Positions 22,172 through 32,656 of a stretch of 64,000 nt of DNA are shown piece by piece (within the stretch, counting starts at the first letter, position 1; each line of letters begins with the position of its first letter). The position numbers and the translations under genes are program-made. The stretch is taken from assembly GCA_008638375.1 (NCBI GenBank), contig CM018031.1, forward strand, positions 59,565,188 through 59,629,187, in the 5' to 3' direction. Source of the DNA: Nyssa sinensis (lineage: Eukaryota > Streptophyta > Magnoliopsida > Cornales > Nyssaceae). Below the pieces are notes generated by a model. The model ran no database searches, had not been told where the DNA came from, and saw nothing but the letters and a program-made list of their open reading frames with translations.

Positions 22172-25100
22172 ATGGACAAGAGTTGGATGGACTTGAGGGG
22201 CAGGCATTTGCTAGGGTATGTGAAAGGGATCAAAGATTTTATTGAGTTTGCTCGTGCATCTGCAAATGGGAGAAATAGGATAAGATGTCTATGTAGGAGG
22301 TGCAATAATACGAATTATATGCACATAGATGAGGCCAAAGAGCACCTACTCCAACACGGGATGGACAAGAGGTAAACATGTTGAGAATTTCACAGGGGAA
22401 CACCGTGACATACGAGTGGTATTTGAGGATGAAGAAGAAGATGATGATGATGACTTTAGTGATAATGTTGGGGTTGGTTACGAAGGCTTGCCACAAATGC
22501 TGGCGGACTTGCATGGGGCAACAACTGGGGCAAGTAGTCACAGGAGTGACACAATACAATTGGAAGCGTTTGAGTCATTGTTGAGGGCAGCAAGGCAGCC
22601 GTTATATCCGGGTTGTGATAAGTTTTTGAAACTAGATTTTCTCGTGAAACTCCTTCATATTAAGACCATCAACCAATGGGGTAACAAATCATTTAATATG
22701 GTCATTGAATTGATTAAAGCAGCGCTTCCTACTGGGGAAGACCCTTCTGAAATCATATTACGAGGCGAAAAGAATATTAAGAGATTTGGGTCTCGTGTAT
22801 ATTCCCATACGTGCTTGTAAAAATGATTACATGTTATTTTGGAAGAAGACTGAACAATATAAGGAGTGTACGGTGTGCCACGAACCCAGGTACAAGCTGA
22901 ACTGAAGGAAAGAGCAAGACAATTCCGCACAAGGTGCTGAGATATTTTCCCTTAAAACCTAGACTACAAAGGTTGTACATGTCTCAGAAGATGGCAAAAG
23001 ATATGCGGTGGCATAAAGAGAAGCGTGTTGCTAAAAAAAATGTATGTAGGAATCCGACAGATTCTCAAACTTGGGCTGAGTTTGATACAAATCACGAATG
23101 GTTTGCAAATAAGGCGCATAACGTATGACTTGGGCTGTCTAGCGACGGTTTCAATCCGTTCGGTGACATGAGTAATGCCTACAGCATGTGGCTGGTGTTA
23201 TTTGTGCCGTATAACTTGCCACCGTGGAAATGTATGAAAAAATCATTTATCTTCATGTCGTTGCTTATTCCAAGGTCGAAGTCTCCTAGTAATGAAATTG
23301 ATGTGTACTTGCATCCTTTAGTGGATGAGGTAAAGGAATTGTGGGAGATGGGAGTAGAGGGATACGACGTCTCTAAGAATGAGACATTTCAATTGCATGC
23401 AGCGTTACTGTGGACCATAAATGACTTTCCAGCATACGAAAACTTGCCTGGCTGGAGCACTGAGGGATATCTGGCATGTCCGGTTTGCAAATGATGCATG
23501 TTCCCTACATTTGTCCAATGAAAAGAAGATATGCTACATGTGCCATCGTCGTTTTCTACTGTCATCACATGGCTAGCGAAATCGGCAAAAGCATCTATTT
23601 GATGAAAAAATTGAGCACAAATTGTCACCTCCATTGTTGTCTGGCAAAGACGTGTTGGCACAATTGACACTTCATCCAACCAGTGAGGTTTGGGAAGATA
23701 TCGGGTACTAAGAAGAGGAAGCGTACTAATAGTGGAGTTAAATTGGATAAAGAAGAGCATATTTTTTGATTTGTCGTACTAAGGAGACCCTTAAGTTGAG
23801 GCACAATTTAGGATGTTATGCACATCGAGAAGAACCTTTGTGATAATGTGCTGAAAACTTTAATGAACATTGAAGGGAAAGACAAAGGATACTGTTAAAG
23901 CCAGTTGGACCTGCAGGAGCTGGGAATACGGAAAGAGCTGCATCTAATATGTAGCAGGTGATAAATATATCGTACCTCCTACACAGTATACGTTATCATC
24001 CGCAGAGCGAATGAGGATTTGCGAGTGATTTAAATCGATGAAGTTTCCAGATGGATACGCATCGAATATATCTCGATGTGTAAATGTTATAGATGGGGAA
24101 AATATCCGGAATTGAAGAGTCATGACTGCTATGTCCTTTTACAACGACTTCTTCCAGTTGCACTACGTGGATATCTCACCGATAACATATCAACTACATT
24201 GACTGAGCTGAGCTACTTCTTTAAAGAATTATGTGCGAAGACGTTAAATTTGGAAGTACAGGAAAAGCTCGAAAGGGATGTTGTCGTGATCCTCTGCAAG
24301 TTGGAAAAGACTTTCCCTGCAACTTTCTTTGATGTAATGGTCCACCTAACTGTGCATTTGCCTCATAAGGTAAAAATTGGTGGACTTGTCTAATACCGTT
24401 AGTTGTATCCAATAGAAAGGTACATTTAATTTTATGAATTGTGTTATCTATCCATCCTAACTATTTTAATGTATAACTGATTAATTATTAAAACAGATAT
24501 TTGCACACATTGAAGCAATATGTGCATAACAAAGCACGACTGGAAGGGTCAATTGTTGAGGCTTACGTTGATGCTGAATGCCTCACATTCTGCTCTATGC
24601 ATCTTGAAGATATTGAGACAAGGTTTAATCGTCAAGAGCGAAATTCTGATAGTGGTCCACGACAACAACGAACCGGCCTTGCGGTGTTTAATCAGAATAT
24701 GCGGCCAATAGGTGCCCGTTTATATGAATGGTGTCATCCTCAAGAATTGGAAAAAGTCCACTACACCGTGCTCAACAACTGCGATGAGACATTGTCATAT
24801 TTTAAGTAAGTTTATCGAAATCATTGCAATACTACGTTAGTACACAAATGTAAGTTACATATAACATATCTCATCTTATGCAGTGAGCATACGATCAAGC
24901 TTCAGAGAGAACATGTATCAAGTTCTGATATAGAGCAAAGACAACTAAATTTGTTTCCAAAGTGGTTCGGAAGAACGTGTAAGACAATGTTTCAATTAAT
25001 TATAATTGTATTACTTTATGTATTTGTATTCAATTAATTTTGTACTTGTATTGAATTAATAAATGAAGCTATTACGCCGTCAACAATCTCTTGAGGCTTA

Positions 25101-25868
25101 CGATCAATTATATTCCTTGGCATGTAGTCCTGATCAAAGGATATCCCGCTACACCGGTTTAATTGTTGATGGTGTTCGATTTCACACGAGGGAACGTGAG
25201 GTCAGTTGGCGAACACAAAATAGTGGGGTCCTTGTTCAAGGAGATGGTGAAGCAGGACAAACTGTAGAGTACTATGGTGTTTTACAAGACATCATACAGT
25301 TACATTATTGCTACGGTCATTCTGTGTATATTTTTAAATGTGATTGGTGGGATGTAAGTAATAAGAAGACTGGAATACAGATCGATAAGCACTTCATAAG
25401 TGTTAATACGTCATGTACGTCATTTAAAGATGATCTGTATGTTTTGGCATCGGTTGCAAAACAAGTTTTCTATTTGAAGGACATAAAAATAAGAGGTGAT
25501 TGAGATGTTGTCCAAAAAATAAAAACTAAAAATGTTTATGATGTCCTAGAAGTTGGCAAGGGAGATGAAGAGTTGGAGAGTATTGAGGAGACACTACAAG
25601 AAAAGTCTCAAACTGCCTAAGATGGTGTTGTCCTGGCATGATCATGAAGATGTTAGTTCGTATCGATTGAATAGAACTGATGTAGTACTAGATCATGTCG
25701 TAACTTCCGACAGTCACCAATACCACACAATTAGATCCGAGGGATGCAACGCTCATTAATGATGATGATGACGAGGAAAGTGATTTTGATGATGAGACAT
25801 TGTTAGAGTATTGTACCGAGAATGAATAGAATTCAAGTTCAAATGATGATACAGATTCAGATGAATAA
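22172..25868 (+). pseudogene. CACTA 1 TNP2-type transposase, decayed
   Basis: Domains occur in family order. The transposase-associated domain comes first (22172-22375, MDKSWMDLRGRHLLGYVKG, CLCRRCNNTNYM), followed by an acidic stretch (DEEEDDDDD). The TNP2 core runs from about 22815 to 23495: YMLFWKK, CTVCHEPRYK, FPLKPRLQRLYMSQKMAKDM, LGLSSDGFNPFGDMSNAYSM, YNLPPWKCMK, LLWTINDFPAYENL. Then DUF4218 (24060-24400, LPVALRGYLTD) and DUF4216 (25063-25503, YYGVLQDIIQLHY, FKCDWWDV), and an acidic tail to 25868. In-frame stops occur near 22905, 23125 and 23492, plus frame changes. It once encoded the catalytic protein that cuts the TIRs. Confidence 0.92.
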
Positions 25869-25889
25869 TTGTAATAGGTGTTACATGCG

Positions 25890-25975
25890 TTAGGATCAAG
25901 TGTAATGGATTTTCAATTTTATGATGTAATGAATTGTCAATTCTATGATGTAATGGAATTTACTTCTAAATTTTC
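25890..25975. repeat. Two-unit repeat of about 26 bp between the two CACTA genes
   Basis: Copies of GTAATGGATTTTCAATTTTA and variants recur at a period of about 26-27 bases. CACTA 3 has about four units of the same repeat at 52019-52135, in reverse orientation. Confidence 0.75.
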
Positions 25976-25984
25976 TTTTTAGAT

Positions 25985-27440
25985 ATGGTTGGACCAGGCT
26001 CACACAACGACACAGCCCTGGCGGACCCATCGACCCCTTCCCCTTCCTCTGCAGGATCGACCGATCCTGCCATTGATGGTATGCATAGTTCCACTTTGTA
26101 TTAATGATTATATAAATATGGTACTAATTGTTTCTATTTTATTTTTTCTAAAGCTTTGGCCACCACCTCTAGACGAGGGCGCGGTAGGTTGAAGAATCGG
26201 AGTTTGCAGGCTCAGATGAAGGCAGCAAGGGGCTCGCGATTTTGGATTGAGCTACCTGAAGGCTTGCTAAAGCCCGTTGGTGGGTGGGCACAGCAGTTCA
26301 CCACAGAGGTCGGCATCATTTGCCAACTACGCGCCCCACTCCATATTAGTGACTAGAGTCTCGTCACTGAGGAGGAGCGATGGGATATTCATGTGCATAT
26401 CCTGGTATGTCTTTTATTATTGTATTGAACTAAATTTTAACATATCTAATGCCGTAATGTTTTGACAATGACATGCTTTATAGGAAAAGTTTGACATCGA
26501 TCTCCACCTACCTCACGTAGTGAAGACAGTGGACCGTTATCTTGGGAGTCCGTTTCAGAGACTATTGACACCTGGCTCCACATACACTATGAGACGGAGG
26601 TGGCAGCCGGTAGAGAGCCCCGTGACAGACCCTACAGAGGGGTCACGATGGAGGATTGGATGTTACTGTACGACCGGTTCAGCTAATGACGCATTCCTAG
26701 GTAAAAATTTTCAAAATTACTTTTGTTGTCTGAAAATCATTATCATTTATACTAACCTTTTTTTTGTTTTGGCCAAGTATAGGAACTGAGCAGGAAAAAT
26801 AGCTGAGAGCAGAAGCAAGCAAAAGGTGACCCACTGTGGTAGATCACGTTCTTTTGTACAGTATAGGCATGATATGGTAAGTTAATAAATGTATCAAGTT
26901 CTTACTGTATAATCTATTCATGAAATCAATCTTCACAATCTACTATTTATTTGCTCTAGCGAGACCAGGAGACCAGTGCACCACCCAGTACCATTGATTT
27001 GTGGCACAGGACGCACTACAACCCCGAAAAGGGTTGGACTAGGCCTGAAGCACAATGGCTTTATGTAACTTGCCACAGTATTACTAATTTAATATTAATC
27101 TAAAGTTATAAAATTAGTAACATATATTTATGTTTTTATAGGAGAAGATGGTCCAGCTGCGTGCTCAGCCGACAACTGAGGGTCAGGATCCGCCGACCGA
27201 TGACCAGATACGGGAGATTGTTCTGGGCAAGAGGCGCGGCTATGTGCATGGCTTAGGGACTAGGATGGTGCTGACGGCATCATCCTCTATCGTTGAGAGT
27301 GATGCTAGGGCACACGTAGCCATTGAGGTAGTTCAACTGAGAGAATGTAGAGCTGCGACAGAAGGTGACGGCGCTCGAGGAGCGATATTCCCAGCTAGAG
27401 GCTCTTGTGCAGACAATGCTCAGTCCAGTAGGGTGACTTT
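25985..27440 (+). pseudogene. CACTA 1 Transposase_24-type (Ptta/En/Spm) gene, decayed
   Basis: It starts at ATG 25985 (MVGPGSHNDTALADPSTPS). Exon-like blocks are 25985-26078, 26154-26404 (TSRRGRGRLKNRSLQAQM, ELPEGLLKPVGGWAQQFT) and 26484-26700, with GT/AG-type boundaries. Later blocks carry KVTHCGRSRSFVQYRHDM, DLWHRTHYNPEKGW and MVQLRAQPTTEGQDPPTDDQ, typical of plant transposase_24 proteins. A TAG at about 26353 replaces a Trp codon kept in CACTA 3, and a frameshift lies near 26540. The role in En/Spm elements is binding subterminal repeats; here this is inferred from family and position. Confidence 0.85.
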
Positions 27441-27559
27441 GTTCAACCTTGGCAAGTTTTTAAAATTATATACTTTGGTAGATTTATTATTTATAGAAAA
27501 TTTTACGTAAAAATAAAAAAATGTAGTTGCATGAACTTATTTAATTTCATCGGTTTGAA

Positions 27560-29510
27560 TAACCATTAAAAGCTTTTTTAAGTTTATGCTCCAAAAAGGC
27601 CCATTTTTAGGTTTTGACGGACCAAAACACTGGATATTGGCCTAACTACCATGAAACCCCACCATACACCTCACAAATGATAAAATAGACTTGCACAAAC
27701 TTACGGCACTCAGTTCGGATCACCGGTTTGAAACTTATGCAAGTTTCTGCTCCAAAAAGGTCCATTTTCGGGTTTTAACAAACCAAAACACCGGATATCA
27801 GCCTAACTACCATAATACCCCATCACACACCTCACAAATAATAAAATAGACTTGCACGAACTTACGATACTCAGTTCGGATCACCAGTTTGAAACTTATG
27901 CAAGTTTCTGCTCCAAAAAAGCCCATTTTCGGGTTTTGACAGACCAAAATACCGGATATCGGCCTAACTACCATGAAACCCAATCACACACCTCACAAAT
28001 GATAAAATATACTTGCACGAACTTATGGCATTCGGTTCGGATCACTGCTTTTATACTTATGCAAGTTTCTGCTCCAAAAAGGCCCATTTTTCGGTTTTGA
28101 CGGACCAAAACACCAGATATCGGCCTAACTACCACGATACCCCATCACATACCTCACAAATGATAAAATTAACTTGCATGAACTTATGGCACTCGGTTCG
28201 GATCACCGATTTGAAACTTATGCAAGTTTCTGCTCCAAAAAGGCCCATTTTGGGGTTTTGATAGACCAAAACACTGGATATCAGCCTAATCACCACGAAA
28301 CCCCATCACACACCTCAAAAATGATAAAATAGACTTGCAAAAACTTACGACACTCGGTTCGGATCACCGGTTTGAAACTTATGCAAGTTTTTGCTCCAAA
28401 AAGGCCCATTTTGGGGTTTTGACGGACCAAAACACCAGATATTGGCCTAACTACCACGATATCCCCATCATACACCTCAAGAATGATAAAATGGACTTGC
28501 ATGAACTTACGACACTTAGTTCAGATCACCGGTTTGAAACTTATGCAAGTTCCTGCTCCAAAAAGGCCCATTTTCAGGTTTTGACAGACCAAAACACCGG
28601 ATATCAGCCTAACTACCATGATACCCCATCACACACCTCACAAATGATAAAATAGACTTGCAAAAACTTATGGCACTCGGTTCGGATCACCGGTTTGAAA
28701 CTTATGCAAGTTTCTGCTCCTAAAAGGCCCATTTTTAGTTTTGACAAACCAAAATTTCGTATATCAGCCTACCAACCCCAAAACCCCATCAAACACCTCA
28801 AAAATGATAAAATAGACTTGTACGAACTTATAGCACTTGGTTCGGATCACCAGTTTGAAACTTATACAAGTTTCTGCTCCAAAAAGGCCCATTTTGGGGT
28901 TTTGACGAACCAAAACACCGGATATCGGCCTAACTATCACGAAACCCCATCACACACCTCACAAATGACAAAATAGACTTGCATGAACTTACGACACTCG
29001 GTTCGGATCACCGGTTTGAAACTTATGCAAGTTTCTGCTCCAAAAAGGCCCATTTTCAGGTTTTGATGGACCAAAACACCGGATATCGGCCTAACTACCA
29101 CGATACCCCATCACACACCTCACAAATGATAAAATAGACTGGCATGAACGTACGACATTTGGTTCAGATCACCAGTTTGAAACTTATGCAAGTTTCTGCT
29201 CCAAAAAGGCCCATTTTGGAGTTTGACGGACCAAAACACCGGATATTGGCCTAACTACCACGATACCCCATCATACACCTCACAAATGATAAAATAGATT
29301 TGCACGAACTTACAGCACTCGATTCAGATCAACGGTTTGAAACTTATATAAATTTTTGCTCCGAAAAGGCAGGTTTTGGGTTTTCACGGACCAAAATACT
29401 GGATATCTGCCTAACTATCTTGATAGCCTATCACACACCTCACAAATGACAAAATAGACTACCAAAAACTTAGGGCAATCAGTTTGGATTAGTGGTTTGA
29501 AACTTCTGCT
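27560..29510 (+). repeat. CACTA 1 satellite array, about 12 units of 161 bp
   Basis: A unit containing CTCCAAAAAGGCCCATTTT recurs at 27590, 27751, 27911, 28072, 28233, 28395, 28557, 28718, 28879, 29040, 29200 and 29360, so the period is 160-162 bases. Other fixed parts are CACACACCTCACAAATGATA and GGTTTGAAACTTATGCAAG. Overlapping ORFs within the array are by-products. The same unit occurs in CACTA 2 and CACTA 3. Confidence 0.95.
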
Positions 29511-29944
29511 ACTTTATGCCGTTCTTACATTTATGCATGAAAAAAAAAATAATATATTCACTTTCATATATATATATTTAATAAGTATTCTAATATATAT
29601 CATTTGATCTTTATTTCAGATTAATCGGGATTATTGCGCCGGGGTCTTTAGGTCTTGCATCAGGACTGACTATTTTTATCTATTTTTTATTTTTTTTTTC
29701 ATCAATATCTGTAGTTACATTTTTGAGACAATTTTTTATTTTTGTATTTATTCTTAAATTGTACTTTTACAAATGTAACTAATTAATTAGTATAATATAT
29801 ATATGAATATATTTATCTTTTTCAATATATATTCATTTCAGAATGTTTAGATTTTACTGTATATCAAGATGATTGATACAGGTTTAAACAGGAATAAAAC
29901 AACAAATAAAACAAATAATGTAAGAAAAAAAAAATTAAATTTTT
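29511..29944 (+). other. CACTA 1 conserved AT-rich 3' region
   Basis: AT-rich segment containing TTTGATCTTTATTTCAGATT and ATTATTGCGCCG. Clearly related segments occur at 42095-42310 and 40318-40530 in CACTA 2 and, inverted, at 47990-48300 in CACTA 3. Confidence 0.8.
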
Positions 29945-30340
29945 AGCGACGCACAAAATGGGTCGCTAAAAACTAAGAAATCAATTTATAGCGATGCCTT
30001 AAATTCGTTGTTAAAGATTGGCATTTGCGACGCACACTTAGAGCGTCGCTAAAAGATACCATTAGCGACGCACACAGAACGTCACTAATAGTAGCTTTTA
30101 GAGATGCAGATTGCAATCGTGTATAATATTTGCGACACAACATCAACATTATTAGCGACGCACATTGAGCGTCACTAATAGTTACCTTTAACGACACATA
30201 GGGATGTGTGCGTCGCTAATACTATTAGCGACACGACTATCTGTAACATTGTTAGTGACGCCCCTTTGTGTGTCGCAAAATCTCTTTAGCAACGCATTTT
30301 TTCACTATTAGCGACGCACGCATGTGTCGCTAATAATGCA
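29945..30340. repeat. CACTA 1 right subterminal repeats
   Basis: More than ten copies of ATTAGCGACGCACAC-type motifs in both orientations, matching the left subterminal region. Confidence 0.9.
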
Positions 30341-30356
30341 TTTTCCTGTAGTGTTA

Positions 30357-30392
30357 CTAAAACTATAGTAACTTGGTTTAAGTTATCTCACA
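30357..30392 (-). repeat. 5' LTR of minus-strand copia, right piece
   Basis: CTAAAACTATAGTAACTTGG and the following bases continue the LTR exactly where 19837 left it, ending ATCTCACA. It matches 15201-15236 with a few substitutions. Confidence 0.9.
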
Positions 30393-31815
30393 TTTTTTAT
30401 TTTTATACTTCAATTATCTAGCATTAGATTAGTAGAAATTTCTTACAATAATTACTATTTACATTTGTATAATTTTAAAAATTTATTAGCCTTTATTATA
30501 TTTTTAAAATTAAATTATGTTGAATGAAATTATTTTAACTTGTTTTTGTTTTTTTTAAAAAGAGAAATTGAGAAAAATCATTAAAACTTTTATAAATAAT
30601 CAAAATAAAAAAATTAACAATTTATTAAAGGAAATGTAAATAAAATTTAAAAATTAAAATTAATAATTAAGTCAGGACTCGAGTTAAATTTAATATTAAT
30701 AAATTTTAATTTGAGTTGTGTTATATGAATTTGGTTTATCTAAAGTCAAATTTGAATCAAATTTGATTTAATTATTTTAAAATGTACATTAAATGTGAAC
30801 GTGACTTATTTTCAGTCAGCCTGTCGGAATTGCACCTCAAAGACGGTGCAGGATCATTGGCCTGTCAACGGTCCACATGAGTTGAAATGTGCAGAAATTA
30901 TTTTTTTATCCACTAAAGTCTTAACATGTTGTACGCGTTAGAGAATCTCACTGTTTTCTTGGTTTCGTTTAATTAATGATCAGTCAATGTCTTATTTCAA
31001 GGATTCGTTTGAATGCTATGTAAAATATGTGTTGTTGGGAGAGGACTCGAAGATTCCAAGGAAATTGTTCAGGAAGAATAATTATTCAGGAAACTTGAAT
31101 AGTTATTTTGTATTTCTTAATTTATATTTTTATAAATTTTATTACTTGAGTATTTTCGATTACGTAAAGATTTTATTATTAAAATTTTATTTCAATATAT
31201 ATATATATCTTTTGTATTTGAATAGTATTACAGTTTATATAACTACATATATTGAAAATATATATTTTTACATATTTATTAGAATTTTATTTATATTTAA
31301 ATTGCTCAAAATTCTTACACTATAATCAGTTTTATCATTATTTTAAATTATATTTTTTTATTAAAAATTAAAGTTGTTGCTTCAAGTTTCAAATTATCTC
31401 GAACGGATCCTATTCTAAAAGTGACACATTTGTAACTAATAAAACCTATTATGAGAAAATTCTCTGACTTTAAGATCCTCTTGATTTGCCTGATCTTTTA
31501 TTTTTCATTTTTTTTTTTTCGAATTATCATGTAAAACCACTAAACTTATTAAATTCAAACTTTCCATATTTTGAAGGTTTATTGTTTTAGTTTCTAAAAT
31601 CATTGAAAAGCACTACAGTTTTATTTGTTAAAATTTATAATTTAAATTGAAAATTTCACTAAAACTACATATTTTCTAACATTATATGCATGTATATTGT
31701 GACTCCTGTGTTTTATCATTAACTCAAGGATTTAAGATTAGGGGTCCATGGATGAGAAGGGGCAGTGGACATGCAACTTTACACTTTGGTATCCATGAAT
31801 CTATATATAAATGAT
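30393..31815. other. AT-rich intergenic DNA
   Basis: No gene or element recognised. The ORF at 30987-31325 is a low-complexity Ile/Leu/Tyr/Phe-rich reading of AT sequence with no support as a gene. Confidence 0.5.
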
Positions 31816-31997
31816 GAGCAATGTTATACTTACTTTAAAATTTTATCTAAAGTGTTTTATACGTTGATGTGATAGTATTGTATTAATTGTATATCACATC
31901 ACATTATATCATAATATGATGTACAATCAATACAATACTACCATATTAACGTGTAAAATACTTTAAATAAAATTTTAAAATTAGAATAATTTTGTCC
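31816..31997. mobile_element. MITE with long terminal inverted repeats
   Basis: The two halves pair over roughly 75-80 bases: TTTAAAATTTTATCTAAAGT on the left against the complement of ACTTTAAATAAAATTTTAAA on the right. Ends read GAGCAATGTTAT and ATTTTGTCC. It is flanked by ATAAATGAT/ATAAATAAT (31807-31815, 31998-32006), a 9-bp near duplication that would suit a Mutator-derived MITE. The family assignment is tentative; the foldback structure is clear. Confidence 0.7.
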
Positions 31998-32155
31998 ATA
32001 AATAATATAAGGAAGGTACTCATGGTCTCCCATTAAAATGGATAGCTGCCCAATTAAATGCAATTGGTGGTTCATTCCCCCAACTCATTTTCCTCACCAA
32101 AATCCCCAAATGAACCAGTTAGAATCACAAGATATTTTTAAATACTTTGGATTTA

Positions 32156-32638
32156 CACTATGTTTGGATAGAAAGAAAGGGCAGGGAAGGAGAAGGAAGA
32201 ATAACTTATATCATGTTTGTTTTAAAAATTAGGAAGGAAAGGAAGGGAAAGGAAGAGAGAGCTTAACCCTCATTTAATCAATTCTGTTATCCCTCAAAAA
32301 GTGAGAGGAAATGGAAGGAAATGATACAATGATTTAATGAATTTTTAATAATACCAATATTACCCTTAAAATTATAAAGCCAAAATAAAAATGACACCTC
32401 TATCCTAAGGCATCCAAAGGATATAATAATAAAATAATATAAAATCATTTCCTTTCCTTTCTCTCATTTATCATTCCCAAACAAGATGAAAGGTTTTCCT
32501 CTCTTCTCCTTTCCTTTCATTAGTTATCCAAACATAAAGAAGGGATTATTCTCTCTTCTCCTCTCCTTTCCTTTCCTTTCCCTCATAACTAATACTCTCA
32601 TTTCCTTTTCTTTCTCTTGTACTTATCCAAACGAACTG
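32156..32638. mobile_element. Tourist/Harbinger-like MITE next to the GLR pseudogene
   Basis: Terminal repeats are CACTATGTTTGGATA and, inverted, CAGTTCGTTTGGATA, followed by purine-rich sequence on the left and pyrimidine-rich sequence on the right. TTA flanks both ends (32153-32155, 32639-32641), the PIF/Harbinger target preference. It ends about 20 bases before the first recognisable GLR codons. Confidence 0.65.
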
Positions 32639-32656
32639 TTAGTTTAATTTGTTGCA

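Larger units (their letters stand above)
19838..30353 (+). mobile_element. CACTA 1: En/Spm-type DNA transposon, 10.5 kb
   Basis: The termini are perfect 13-bp inverted repeats, CACTACAGGAAAA on the left and TTTTCCTGTAGTG on the right. It is flanked by TTA on both sides (19835-19837 and 30354-30356), and the interrupted copia LTR has a single TTA there, so boundaries are exact to the base. Subterminal regions are packed with GCGACGC repeats. Inside lie a TNP2-type transposase gene, a Transposase_24-type gene and a satellite array. Both genes carry stops and shifts, so this copy is not autonomous now. Confidence 0.97.
14786..30392 (-). mobile_element. Ty1/copia retrotransposon with both LTRs, interrupted by CACTA 1
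   Basis: Left LTR 14786-15236 and right LTR 19392-19837 plus 30357-30392 share the same ends (TGTTGGACTC and CTCACA/TTCACA). The internal part reads gag, protease, integrase, RT, RNase H on the minus strand, so the right LTR is the 5' LTR. Five T residues flank both sides (14781-14785, 30393-30397), a weak target duplication because of low complexity. Without the CACTA insertion the element is about 5.1 kb, normal for copia. Frameshifts and stops are scattered throughout. Confidence 0.9.

Noticed and set aside
27852..28976. ORFs of 80-106 codons with repeated FCSKKAHFGVLTDQNT peptides
   Set aside because: They follow the 161-bp satellite and change frame from unit to unit; the repeat, not a protein, is conserved.
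30987..31325. 112-codon ORF
   Set aside because: Made of AT-rich low-complexity codons (Ile, Leu, Tyr, Phe, Lys) with no similarity or gene signals.
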